Shown here piece after piece: positions 17,660-25,193 of a stretch of DNA of 64,000 nt. The notes below the pieces were generated by a model, which was not told the origin of the DNA, did not search any database, and was given only the letters and a program-made list of their open reading frames with translations. The stretch comes from G963678095 sp963678095 (GTDB taxonomy: Bacteria; Bacillota; Negativicutes; Selenomonadales; Selenomonadaceae): positions 1,674,001-1,738,000 of the forward strand of contig OY782746.1 in assembly GCA_963678095.2 (NCBI GenBank), read 5' to 3'. Within the stretch, counting starts at the first letter, position 1; each line of letters begins with the position of its first letter. Position numbers and translations under genes: made by a program.

Positions 17660-19168
17660 ATGGCAAAATATGTAATGGCACTTGACGCAGGTACTACAAG
17701 CAACAGAGCAATTATCTTTGACAATGAATCCAAAATTGTTGGCGTAGCACAAAAAGAATTCACTCAGATTTTCCCTGAAGCTGGCTGGGTTGAACATGAT
17801 GCTGAAGAAATCTGGAGCTCCATGACAGATGTCATGAAAGGCGCTCTTGAAAAATCCGGCTTGGAAGCCAGCGATGTTTCCGCTATCGGTATCACAAATC
17901 AGCGTGAAACTACCGTTGTTTGGGACAAAGCTACCGGCAAACCTATTTACAATGCTATCGTATGGCAGTCCCGTCAGACGGCTCCGATCTGCGATGATCT
18001 CAAAAGACGCGGCCTGAATGAAGAATTTAAAGAAAAAACTGGCCTCGTAATTGATGCTTATTTCTCTGGCACAAAAGTAAAATGGATCCTTGATAAAGTA
18101 GAAGGCGCTCGTGAAAGAGCAGAAAAAGGCGAATTGCTCTTCGGTACAATTGAAACATGGCTCATCTGGAAATTGACTGGCGGCCAGGTTCATGTAACTG
18201 ACTACTCGAATGCTTCCCGTACTTTGATGTACAACATCCGCGAACTGAAATGGGATGACCAGCTCCTCACTTATTTGACAGTTCCGAAGGCAATGCTTCC
18301 GGAAGTTAAAAACTCCAGTGAAGTTTATGGCTATGCTTCCCCGGCTATCTTTGGTGCTTCGGTGCCTATCGCAGGCGCAGCAGGCGATCAGCAGGCAGCT
18401 CTCTTCGGACAGACTTGCTTTGAACCAGGTATGGCTAAGAATACATATGGCACAGGTTGCTTTATGCTTATGAATACCGGTGAAAAAATTTACACTTCGC
18501 AGAATGGTCTTGTTACAACAATCGCTTGGGGCGTTAACGGCAAGGTTGAATATGCACTTGAAGGCTCGATCTTCGTTGCTGGTTCCGCTATCCAGTGGCT
18601 CCGCGATGGCGTTCGCATGATCGATACAGCTGCTGACTCTGAATGGGTTGCTAAAAAAGTTGAGGATTCCGATGGAGTTTACATTGTACCGGCATTCGTT
18701 GGCCTTGGCGCTCCGTACTGGGATATGAATGCCCGCGGAACAATCATTGGTATCACTCGTGGTACTACAAAAGCTCATATCGTTCGTGCTACGATCGATT
18801 CCATGGCTTATCAGACAAAAGATGTCCTCAGCGCTATGGAAGCAGATTCCCATATCAAATTGGCTGCTCTGAAAGTTGACGGCGGTGCTACTGCTAACAA
18901 TATTCTCATGCAGTATCAGGCAGATCTCTTAGGTGTGCCGGTTGATCGTCCGCAGATCATCGAAACAACAGCTCTTGGCGCTGCATACCTCGCAGGTTTG
19001 GCAGTAGGCGTTTGGGCTTCGAAAGAAGACCTCAAATCCAGCTGGAAACTTGACAGACGCTTCAGCCCGACAATGGCTCCGGAAAAAGCCGCTAAATACT
19101 ATGCTGGCTGGAGAAAAGCAGTTAAACATTCCCTCCACTGGTTGGATGAAACTGACGAAATCAAATAA
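17660..19168 (+). CDS. glpK: Glycerol kinase
   Basis: Glycerol kinase phosphorylates glycerol to glycerol 3-phosphate in the cytoplasm. The 502-aa protein is full length with the FGGY-family N-terminus ALDAGTTSNRAIIFD, GITNQRETT, WQSRQT for glycerol contacts, AGAAGDQQAALFGQ, YGTGCFMLMNTG and the C-terminal GGATANN motif. An AAAGGGG site lies 8 bp before the ATG. The codons are strongly biased (GCT, CGT, GAA, AAA), unlike the neighbouring regulatory genes, which fits high expression. glpF copies and dhaKLM follow, so this is a glycerol/dihydroxyacetone locus. Confidence 0.98.
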   Translation: MAKYVMALDAGTTSNRAIIFDNESKIVGVAQKEFTQIFPEAGWVEHDAEEIWSSMTDVMKGALEKSGLEASDVSAIGITNQRETTVVWDKATGKPIYNAIVWQSRQTAPICDDLKRRGLNEEFKEKTGLVIDAYFSGTKVKWILDKVEGARERAEKGELLFGTIETWLIWKLTGGQVHVTDYSNASRTLMYNIRELKWDDQLLTYLTVPKAMLPEVKNSSEVYGYASPAIFGASVPIAGAAGDQQAALFGQTCFEPGMAKNTYGTGCFMLMNTGEKIYTSQNGLVTTIAWGVNGKVEYALEGSIFVAGSAIQWLRDGVRMIDTAADSEWVAKKVEDSDGVYIVPAFVGLGAPYWDMNARGTIIGITRGTTKAHIVRATIDSMAYQTKDVLSAMEADSHIKLAALKVDGGATANNILMQYQADLLGVPVDRPQIIETTALGAAYLAGLAVGVWASKEDLKSSWKLDRRFSPTMAPEKAAKYYAGWRKAVKHSLHWLDETDEIK

Positions 19169-19187
19169 GAAAAATTATACAGGTCAG

Positions 19188-19213
19188 GCTTCCCGGCGCA
19201 TTCGCCGGGAAGC
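19188..19213 (+). terminator. Hairpin after glpK
   Basis: GCTTCCCGGCG (19188-19198) pairs perfectly with CGCCGGGAAGC (19203-19213) over CATT. There is no long T-run, so it may stabilise the glpK mRNA as much as terminate it. The 283-bp gap to the first glpF holds no gene that I can support. Confidence 0.6.
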
Positions 19214-19430
19214 TTGATATTAAGAACTTATATTTATCGAAAAAAGTTGAGAATGTTGGCAAAACAAACAGTGCAAACTGGTTGTTTCCATAACAACGGA
19301 AGAGTTTTATTTTGCGGTTTCTATAGCAAATGATTATTTTCAAAGCAATAACAGCAAAAGTTTCATCAAAATTCCGTAAGATCAACACGGTTTTATAATT
19401 AGCATTCAGGCCATTATCTTATAATAATTG

Positions 19431-20184
19431 TTAAAGAAAGAAGGATGACACATGGATAATTTATTAGGTGAATTATGCGGCACAGCAGTATTGTGCGCAT
19501 TTGGTTGCGGCGTTAACGCAAATATGAGCTTGAGTAAAACATATGGTAAGGGCGGCGGCTGGATCTGCATCGCACTTGGATGGGGACTTGCAGTATTGTT
19601 CGGTGTATTCACATCGATCGCACTCGGCGCACCACAGGCTGACATCAACCCTTCGGTAACACTTGCTAAAACACTTGCCGGCGTATACACAATGCCGCAG
19701 GCAATTTCCACTATGATTGTACAGGTAATCGGCGGCGTCATTGGCGCAGCGATCGTATGGTTGATCTATTTGCCGCATTGGGCAGAAACAGAAGACAAAG
19801 GCACAAAACTCGGCGTCTTCGCTACTGGCCCGGCAATCCCGAACACAGCTACTAACTTCCTTTGCGAAATGCTCGCAACTTTCTTCTTGATGAGCATGAT
19901 CTGGGCAGTATTCAACAAGGCAAATGGCCCGCTCGTACCGGGTTATGGCCCTTACATGGTAAATGCTCTTATCTGGGCAATCGGCTTCAGCTTCGGTGGT
20001 GTTACAGGATACTCGATGAACATGGCTCGTGACCTTGGACCGAGAATTGCACATGCAATCCTGCCGATCGCTGGTAAAGGCGGCAGCAACTGGGGCTATG
20101 CATGGATTCCAAGTGTCGCTCCGCTCTGCGGCGGTGCTTTGGCTTATGTAGTAGCTACGGCTCTTCACCTCATCTAAGATTCAG
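19431..20184 (+). repeat. Direct repeat copy 1 (glpF with its ribosome site)
   Basis: About 754 bp from TTAAAGAAAGAAGG to TAAGATT recurs 955 bp downstream at 20386-21139. I found only two differing bases, 20159 (G against A) and 20171 (C against T), both silent third positions near the 3' end. Confidence 0.95.
19452..20177 (+). CDS. glpF: Aquaglyceroporin (MIP family), copy 1
   Basis: This is a six-helix major intrinsic protein channel, here expected to let glycerol cross the inner membrane. The 241-aa protein has the two half-helix loops, but both signature motifs deviate: Asn66-Pro67-Ser68 in place of NPA, and Asn190-Met191-Ala192 followed by the filter Arg193 (MARDLGPR). A GAAGGATG ribosome site lies before the ATG. 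It follows glpK, whose product traps glycerol after entry. An identical protein is encoded immediately downstream. Confidence 0.93.
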   Translation: MDNLLGELCGTAVLCAFGCGVNANMSLSKTYGKGGGWICIALGWGLAVLFGVFTSIALGAPQADINPSVTLAKTLAGVYTMPQAISTMIVQVIGGVIGAAIVWLIYLPHWAETEDKGTKLGVFATGPAIPNTATNFLCEMLATFFLMSMIWAVFNKANGPLVPGYGPYMVNALIWAIGFSFGGVTGYSMNMARDLGPRIAHAILPIAGKGGSNWGYAWIPSVAPLCGGALAYVVATALHLI

Positions 20185-20195
20185 TTGGCAGATAG

Positions 20196-20230
20196 TTTTT
20201 GCTAAGTCGGTCTAAATCCGGCTTAGCAAA
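20196..20230 (+). terminator. Hairpin between the two glpF copies
   Basis: TTTTGCTAAG and CTTAGCAAAA flank an inner CGG/CCG pair around a TCTAAAT loop. It is a strong stem but has no T-run on this strand. The remaining spacer to the second copy (up to 20385) shows no gene. Confidence 0.5.
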
Positions 20231-20385
20231 ATGGTATTATCTTTATCCTGGAATTGATGAAACGCTCTAGCAGCACGCTTTGAAACAACTGAGAGATGGA
20301 CAGAGCCCTGGCTATGCACCGGTGCCTTGTCTGTACGGAATAATTGTTTGTCACAGCAGAGTAAAAAATTCTTAAGTCAATTTAA

Positions 20386-21139
20386 TTAAAGAAAGAAGGA
20401 TGACACATGGATAATTTATTAGGTGAATTATGCGGCACAGCAGTATTGTGCGCATTTGGTTGCGGCGTTAACGCAAATATGAGCTTGAGTAAAACATATG
20501 GTAAGGGCGGCGGCTGGATCTGCATCGCACTTGGATGGGGACTTGCAGTATTGTTCGGTGTATTCACATCGATCGCACTCGGCGCACCACAGGCTGACAT
20601 CAACCCTTCGGTAACACTTGCTAAAACACTTGCCGGCGTATACACAATGCCGCAGGCAATTTCCACTATGATTGTACAGGTAATCGGCGGCGTCATTGGC
20701 GCAGCGATCGTATGGTTGATCTATTTGCCGCATTGGGCAGAAACAGAAGACAAAGGCACAAAACTCGGCGTCTTCGCTACTGGCCCGGCAATCCCGAACA
20801 CAGCTACTAACTTCCTTTGCGAAATGCTCGCAACTTTCTTCTTGATGAGCATGATCTGGGCAGTATTCAACAAGGCAAATGGCCCGCTCGTACCGGGTTA
20901 TGGCCCTTACATGGTAAATGCTCTTATCTGGGCAATCGGCTTCAGCTTCGGTGGTGTTACAGGATACTCGATGAACATGGCTCGTGACCTTGGACCGAGA
21001 ATTGCACATGCAATCCTGCCGATCGCTGGTAAAGGCGGCAGCAACTGGGGCTATGCATGGATTCCAAGTGTCGCTCCGCTCTGCGGCGGTGCTTTGGCTT
21101 ATGTAGTAGCTACAGCTCTTCACCTTATCTAAGATTTAA
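20386..21139 (+). repeat. Direct repeat copy 2 (glpF with its ribosome site)
   Basis: This is the second copy of the 754-bp block at 19431-20184. Identity stops abruptly just 5' of the ribosome site and just 3' of the stop codon, so the flanking regulatory DNA differs between copies. Confidence 0.95.
20407..21132 (+). CDS. glpF: Aquaglyceroporin (MIP family), copy 2
   Basis: This encodes the same 241-aa MIP channel as the gene at 19452, with the same NPS and NMA replacements of the NPA motifs. The nucleotide sequence differs at only two silent sites. The upstream 200 bp is unique, so the copy may have its own promoter or depend on read-through. Two copies probably raise channel dosage for glycerol uptake; that is inference. 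Confidence 0.93.
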   Translation: MDNLLGELCGTAVLCAFGCGVNANMSLSKTYGKGGGWICIALGWGLAVLFGVFTSIALGAPQADINPSVTLAKTLAGVYTMPQAISTMIVQVIGGVIGAAIVWLIYLPHWAETEDKGTKLGVFATGPAIPNTATNFLCEMLATFFLMSMIWAVFNKANGPLVPGYGPYMVNALIWAIGFSFGGVTGYSMNMARDLGPRIAHAILPIAGKGGSNWGYAWIPSVAPLCGGALAYVVATALHLI

Positions 21140-21196
21140 TTGTAATTAACTCTGACCGCCTTGCTTGCGGTCGCGGTTTATAACAGAATAATACAT

Positions 21197-21242
21197 TGGC
21201 TGACTTGACCGTTTTTCGTGACGGGTAAGTCAGCCATTTGTA
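21197..21242 (+). terminator. Terminator-like hairpin after second glpF
   Basis: TGGCTGACTT (21197-21206) pairs with AAGTCAGCCA (21227-21236), with further CCG/CGG pairing inside, then TTTG. It ends the glpF transcript. Confidence 0.7.
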
Positions 21243-21450
21243 TAAATAAATACTTATAGATTTATATGAATTGTGTGACAATTTACTTGCCGCGCAGCTA
21301 ACAGAAACAGAAACAGAATGTAAATTTTTTTGCTATTGAATCACAGAATTTTCCCGCAGTATACCCTCCGTGTGGTGGTTGTGTCTGGAGCTGGTGTCTC
21401 CAAGGGAGCTGTTCTTTTGAGAAAAGTAAAGACCGGCTAAAACCTGGGAA

Positions 21451-21468
21451 TGTCGGAACCTTCCGACA
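21451..21468. promoter_or_regulatory. Perfect 18-bp palindrome upstream of dhaK
   Basis: TGTCGGAA-CC-TTCCGACA is a perfect inverted repeat lying 78 bp before the dhaK start. It may be an operator or a leader hairpin. The rest of 21243-21545 contains no gene; a weak -35/-10 pair TTGAAT...TATACC lies near 21336-21365. Confidence 0.4.
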
Positions 21469-21545
21469 AAAGACGACATGCCAGAACAGGCCCCTGACAT
21501 GCGGAAGATATAAATCATAATGGTCAAGAAAGAGGAGTGTTTTTT

Positions 21546-22535
21546 ATGAAAAAGATTATCAACAAAACAGCAGATGTTGAACAGCAGATGATCGAAGGCA
21601 TGGTGAAGGCTTACCCGCAGCATGTGAAAAAACTTGATTGCGGCAATGTAGTTGTTCGTGCCAACAAAAAAACGGATAAAGTAGCTCTCGTCAGCGGCGG
21701 CGGCAGCGGACATGAACCGGCGCATGGCGGTTTTGTCGGTGAAGGCATGCTCGACTGTGCGGTTGCTGGCCCTGTATTCACTTCCCCGACACCGGACCAG
21801 ATTTATGAAGGCATCAAAGCCGTTGCAACGCCAAAAGGGGTTCTCTGCGTTGTAAAAAACTATACGGGCGATGTCATGAACTTTGAAATGGCAATTGATA
21901 TGGCAAAAGATGAAGGCATTGAAGCGCAGTACGTCGTTGTCAACGATGATGTGGCCGTAAAAGACAGCCTTTATACGACGGGTCGCCGCGGTGTGGCCGG
22001 GACGATTCTCGTTCATAAAATTGCTGGGGCAAAAGCTGAACAGGGGGCATCGCTTGACGAAGTTGTCACTGTAGCCAACAAGGTAATTGCCAATGTCCGG
22101 ACAATGGGTATGGCTATTAGTCCTTGCATTGTGCCAGCGGCAGGAAAACCAGGGTTTGACCTGGCAGAAGATGAAATGGAAATCGGCATTGGGATTCATG
22201 GGGAACCGGGCACGCATCGGGAAAAAGTTCGTCCGGCCGATGAAATCGTGACCATGCTGCTCGATAAAATCACAGAAGACCTTGACTTTGCTGGGCAGGA
22301 AGTAGCGGTTATTGTCAACGGTATGGGCGGAACACCATTGATGGAACTGTTTGTTGTAAACAATAAAGTCCACGATTATCTTGAAGCTAAAAACATAAAG
22401 ATCTATAATACGATTGTAGGCAATTACATGACTTCCATCGAAATGGAAGGTTTTTCAATCACACTGCTTCGTCTGGATGACGAACTCAAAGCGCTGTACA
22501 ATGCAAAAGCAGATACGCCGGCTTATCAGAAATAA
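21546..22535 (+). CDS. dhaK: Dihydroxyacetone kinase subunit DhaK
   Basis: DhaK binds dihydroxyacetone covalently through a His while DhaL delivers phosphate. The protein is 329 aa from ATG 21546, nine bases after GAGGAG; a GTG at 21537 is in frame but too close to that site. Visible features are LVSGGGSGHEPAHGGFVG, NYTGDVMNF and the active-site GIHGEPG with His218, the same number as the catalytic His in characterised DhaK. It heads a dhaKLM operon, so phosphate should come from PEP through DhaM, not from ATP. Confidence 0.97.
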   Translation: MKKIINKTADVEQQMIEGMVKAYPQHVKKLDCGNVVVRANKKTDKVALVSGGGSGHEPAHGGFVGEGMLDCAVAGPVFTSPTPDQIYEGIKAVATPKGVLCVVKNYTGDVMNFEMAIDMAKDEGIEAQYVVVNDDVAVKDSLYTTGRRGVAGTILVHKIAGAKAEQGASLDEVVTVANKVIANVRTMGMAISPCIVPAAGKPGFDLAEDEMEIGIGIHGEPGTHREKVRPADEIVTMLLDKITEDLDFAGQEVAVIVNGMGGTPLMELFVVNNKVHDYLEAKNIKIYNTIVGNYMTSIEMEGFSITLLRLDDELKALYNAKADTPAYQK

Positions 22536-22574
22536 GGGCGGATCAAATTTCACGGGGGAAAGGACTAAATATTT

Positions 22575-23198
22575 ATGGTAGATAACAAAAAAGTCATTGA
22601 CATATTGCAGGCAATTGTCAAAAAAATGGTGGAAGAAAAAGATTTTCTGACGGAGCTTGACAATAAGATTGGTGATGGCGATCACGGCATAAATTTGGCT
22701 CGTGGCTTTGCTGCGGTAGATGAGCAGCTTCCGAGTTTAGCAGATAAAGATATTGGTACGATTTTAAAAAATACCGGGATGAAGCTAGTGTCAACCGTTG
22801 GCGGGGCATCTGGTCCGTTGTACGGAACGGCTTTTATGAAGGCTGGTGGTGCCGTTGCCGGAAAAATGGAAGTCGGTGGCGAAGACTTTATTGCTATGAT
22901 GGAAGCTGCCATTGAAGGGATAAAACTGCGCGGCAAAGCCGTTGAAGGTGAAAAAACAATGCTGGATGCTTTGTTGCCTGCTGTAAATGCGTTTAAAGAA
23001 GAATACGGCAAGGCAGCTGACTTTAAGGCAGCATTTGCCAAGGCTCTGGCAGCCGCGGAAAAAGGCGTGGAATATACAAAGACGATCATAGCCACCAAAG
23101 GACGTGCCAGCTATCTCGGCGAGAGAAGTATCGGCCATCAGGACCCGGGTGCGACATCAACGCTGTTCCTCTTACAGACGATTGGTGAAAAACTCTGA
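22575..23198 (+). CDS. dhaL: Dihydroxyacetone kinase subunit DhaL
   Basis: DhaL carries the tightly bound ADP that accepts phosphate from DhaM and passes it to dihydroxyacetone on DhaK. The 207-aa protein has the ADP/Mg-binding motif NKIGDGDHGINL (about residues 30-41), TVGGASGPLYG and the C-terminal SIGHQDPGA. The ATG at 22575 has only a distant purine-rich site (GGGGGAAAGGA), so spacing is not ideal. It lies 39 bp after dhaK. Confidence 0.96.
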   Translation: MVDNKKVIDILQAIVKKMVEEKDFLTELDNKIGDGDHGINLARGFAAVDEQLPSLADKDIGTILKNTGMKLVSTVGGASGPLYGTAFMKAGGAVAGKMEVGGEDFIAMMEAAIEGIKLRGKAVEGEKTMLDALLPAVNAFKEEYGKAADFKAAFAKALAAAEKGVEYTKTIIATKGRASYLGERSIGHQDPGATSTLFLLQTIGEKL

Positions 23199-23260
23199 GC
23201 TTGATTTAGTAAAAACGATTTTGCAGAAAAACAATTTTTTTGCAACGGGAGGTACGGTTT

Positions 23261-23650
23261 ATGATAGGGATCGTTATTGTTTCACACAGTCAGAAATTAG
23301 CAGAAGGTGTCGTTGAACTGGCTAAGATCATGGCACCGACGGCACAGGTTGAAGCCGCTGGTGGGCTCGATTACGGCGGAATTGGAACCAGCTTCACGAA
23401 GATCAGTCAGGCAATTGACAAGGTCTATTCAGAAGATGGTGTGGCTGTATTGATGGATATGGGCAGCGCCGTGATGACGACGGAAATGGTCATGGAAGAC
23501 ATGCCGGATCGTAAGATCAAGATGTTTGAGTGTCCACTTGTCGAAGGCGCCGTAGTAGCAGCGGTTGAATCCTTGGCCTGCAACTCACTGGATGAGCTGG
23601 CAGAGCGTGCTGCTGCTGCCGCAGCTATGAAGAAAATAAGCAACGAATAG
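23261..23650 (+). CDS. dhaM: PTS-dependent dihydroxyacetone kinase phosphotransferase DhaM (EIIA domain only)
   Basis: DhaM takes phosphate from HPr and rephosphorylates the ADP on DhaL. The 129-aa protein is a single mannose-type EIIA domain: IVIVSHSQKLAEGV with His9 as the phosphorylation site, then GGLDYGGIGTSF and LMDMGSAVMTTEM. It lacks the HPr and EI domains fused in E. coli DhaM, so it relies on HPr and EI made elsewhere. ATG 23261 follows GGGAGG; an in-frame ATG at 23240 lies upstream of that site. It ends at a strong terminator. Confidence 0.96.
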   Translation: MIGIVIVSHSQKLAEGVVELAKIMAPTAQVEAAGGLDYGGIGTSFTKISQAIDKVYSEDGVAVLMDMGSAVMTTEMVMEDMPDRKIKMFECPLVEGAVVAAVESLACNSLDELAERAAAAAAMKKISNE

Positions 23651-23662
23651 TTTTTTAGAAAT

Positions 23663-23702
23663 AAATGCCAAAGAATCATATATCTTTGGCATTTATTTTT
23701 TT
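23663..23702 (+). terminator. Terminator of dhaKLM
   Basis: AAATGCCAAAGA (23663-23674) pairs with TCTTTGGCATTT (23683-23694), followed by ATTTTTTT. Confidence 0.92.
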
Positions 23703-23708
23703 GTCAGC

Positions 23709-23737
23709 TTGCATCCAGGAAATATAAATGATATAAT
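23709..23737 (+). promoter_or_regulatory. Promoter of rpsF-ssb-rpsR
   Basis: TTGCAT (23709-23714) and a perfect TATAAT (23732-23737) are 17 bp apart, about 95 bp before the rpsF start. Confidence 0.75.
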
Positions 23738-23760
23738 TGTTTAGTCATAAGACAGTTAGG

Positions 23761-23832
23761 TTTCAAAATACTAAATTTTGAACCTTCCCTGCCCCTTAAA
23801 CGGGGCCAAAGTCCAAAGAGGGAGGTGATTTC
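23761..23832 (+). promoter_or_regulatory. Structured rpsF leader that can mask the ribosome site
   Basis: A TTCAAAAT/ATTTTGAA hairpin is followed by CCTTCCCT, which can pair with AGGGAGG of the ribosome site (around 23817-23825), enclosing a GCCCC/GGGGC stem. Many rpsF operons are autoregulated by the S6:S18 complex binding the leader; this arrangement fits, but the exact S6:S18 motif was not proven here. Confidence 0.5.
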
Positions 23833-24117
23833 GTGAGAAAGTACGAAGTCATATTCATTGTTAAACCGCTTGAAGAAGAACCAACAAACGCTGTAATTGA
23901 AAAATTCTCGAAGTTGATTGCTGATAACGGCGGAACAATTGAAAAAGAAGATCGTTGGGGTAAAAAACGTCTGGCCTATGAGATTAAAGATTGCACAGAC
24001 GGCTATTACTGCCTGTTCTACGTTGCCTGCGAACCAGCTTGTGTAGCTGAGATCGACCGTGTAATGAAGATCACTGACGATATCTTAAAGCACATGATCG
24101 TAAAGTCTGAAGAATAA
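23833..24117 (+). CDS. rpsF: 30S ribosomal protein S6
   Basis: S6 binds S18 on the platform of the small subunit. The 94-aa protein has the standard start MRKYEVIFIV, RWGKKRLAYEI and the four-stranded ferredoxin-like pattern. The start is GTG at 23833 after a perfect GGAGGTGA. It leads the conserved rpsF-ssb-rpsR operon. Confidence 0.97.
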   Translation: MRKYEVIFIVKPLEEEPTNAVIEKFSKLIADNGGTIEKEDRWGKKRLAYEIKDCTDGYYCLFYVACEPACVAEIDRVMKITDDILKHMIVKSEE

Positions 24118-24140
24118 TACAAAGCCAGGGAGGAATTGCC

Positions 24141-24560
24141 ATGAATAAGGTGATATTGGTAGGTCGGCTTGCACGCGATCCGGAAGTGCGTTACACGCAG
24201 ACCGGCAAAGCAGTCGCTTCGTTTTCGCTGGCGGTAAGCCGCCGGTTTAGTCGTACGAGCGATCAGCAGAATACAGCTGATTTTATTCCTGTCGTAGCAT
24301 GGGAAAAACTGGCCGAAATTTGTGGGAATAATTTAATCAAGGGGAGTCAGGTTTTAGTCGAAGGGCGGATGCAGGTTCGTAACTATGATGCACAGGACGG
24401 ATCGAAACGTTATGTGACAGAAGTAGTCGCACAGGACATTGAGTTCATGGGCAGCAAACCTGTAAGAGGCGCTGATGACCACACTGCGGCTGCTCCGGCA
24501 TTTGGCGGGGCAAATTCCTTTGGTTCAGAAGTTCTCCCTGACGAAGAAATACCATTTTAA
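24141..24560 (+). CDS. ssb: Single-stranded DNA-binding protein
   Basis: SSB coats single-stranded DNA during replication and repair. The 139-aa protein has the OB fold (MNKVILVGRLARDPEVRYT to about residue 105), a Gly/Ala-rich linker and the acidic tip DEEIPF that binds partner proteins. It sits between rpsF and rpsR as in most Firmicutes, with a GGGAGG site 8 bp before the ATG. Confidence 0.98.
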   Translation: MNKVILVGRLARDPEVRYTQTGKAVASFSLAVSRRFSRTSDQQNTADFIPVVAWEKLAEICGNNLIKGSQVLVEGRMQVRNYDAQDGSKRYVTEVVAQDIEFMGSKPVRGADDHTAAAPAFGGANSFGSEVLPDEEIPF

Positions 24561-24575
24561 AGGGAGGTATGTTCG

Positions 24576-24806
24576 ATGAGACGTGAAAGAGGAAGAAGAC
24601 CGAGAAAAAAGGTCTGCAGTTTCTGCGTTGATAAAGTAGAAGCAATTGATTATAAAGATGTAGCGAAACTTCGTCGTTTTGTTACGGAACGCGGCAAGAT
24701 TTTACCGCGTCGTATTTCTGGTAACTGTGCAAAGCATCAGCGCCAGGTTACTGTAGCTATCAAACGTGCACGCAATATCGCATTGCTGCCGTTCACTGCA
24801 GAATAA
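24576..24806 (+). CDS. rpsR: 30S ribosomal protein S18
   Basis: S18 pairs with S6 on the 30S platform. The 76-aa protein has a basic N-terminus RRERGRRPRKK, a CSFC pair, YKDVAKLRRFV and LPRRISGNC, all typical. The CxxC and the later Cys suggest the zinc-binding form. Its GGGAGG site lies 16 bp after ssb. Confidence 0.97.
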   Translation: MRRERGRRPRKKVCSFCVDKVEAIDYKDVAKLRRFVTERGKILPRRISGNCAKHQRQVTVAIKRARNIALLPFTAE

Positions 24807-24833
24807 AAAAGAGAGCCATTTGGCTCTTTTTTT
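24804..24833 (+). terminator. Terminator of rpsF operon
   Basis: AGAGCC and GGCTCT form a short stem over ATTT, extended by A/T pairs and followed by seven T. Confidence 0.88.
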
Positions 24834-24908
24834 ATGCATAAAAAAAGGAAGATAGTTTGGATTTTACGGTGATACTGGGAATAAACATGAAATATTTCCT
24901 GCAAATGC

Positions 24909-24937
24909 TTGTATATCGAACAATAATAATGTATTAT
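24909..24937 (+). promoter_or_regulatory. Promoter of the first c-di-GMP riboswitch
   Basis: TTGTAT (24909-24914) and TATTAT (24932-24937) are 17 bp apart and lie about 50 bp before the aptamer. Confidence 0.65.
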
Positions 24938-24984
24938 TATAAAATAAGTGGCTGCTATTGTTTGGCTGATTTGCCGGACAAGTT

Positions 24985-25110
24985 GCTTTAAGGGGCAAAC
25001 TTATCGAAAGATAAGGGCGCAAAACCGTGGGTCTAAAGAATATTTCTATGACTGCCTGGTTGCATAAAAAGATACGCTTGACGGCGCTTTTGTGTGCAGC
25101 CTTTTTTTTT
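24985..25110 (+). ncRNA. c-di-GMP-I (GEMM-I) riboswitch with terminator, upstream of GntR gene
   Basis: The aptamer (about 24991-25065) shows GGGCAAAC, a GAAA tetraloop stem, GCGCAAAACC, GGGTCTAA and the 3' end CTGGTTGC, which are the GEMM-I conserved elements. The 3' segment GGTTGCAT (25058-25065) can instead pair with GTGCAGCC (25094-25101), followed by nine T. The terminator therefore uses the last aptamer strand. Ligand binding should block it, predicting an ON switch. The downstream gene encodes a GntR-family regulator. Confidence 0.9.
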
Positions 25111-25193
25111 CGGCAGCAGGAGCGGGCGTAACAGGCGCAGCTGTATTGCCTTGATGGAATTGTCAAAAAAATATCAATTTTAGGAGAATGGAT

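Noticed and set aside
17624..18853. 409-codon open frame on the minus strand across glpK
   Set aside because: It is a mirror of glpK, whose biased codon use avoids stops on the other strand. It has no ribosome site and its product is low in hydrophobic core pattern.
19473..21123. Two 231-codon minus-strand frames antisense to the glpF copies
   Set aside because: They are shadows of the duplicated glpF genes and are Cys-rich in an unnatural way.
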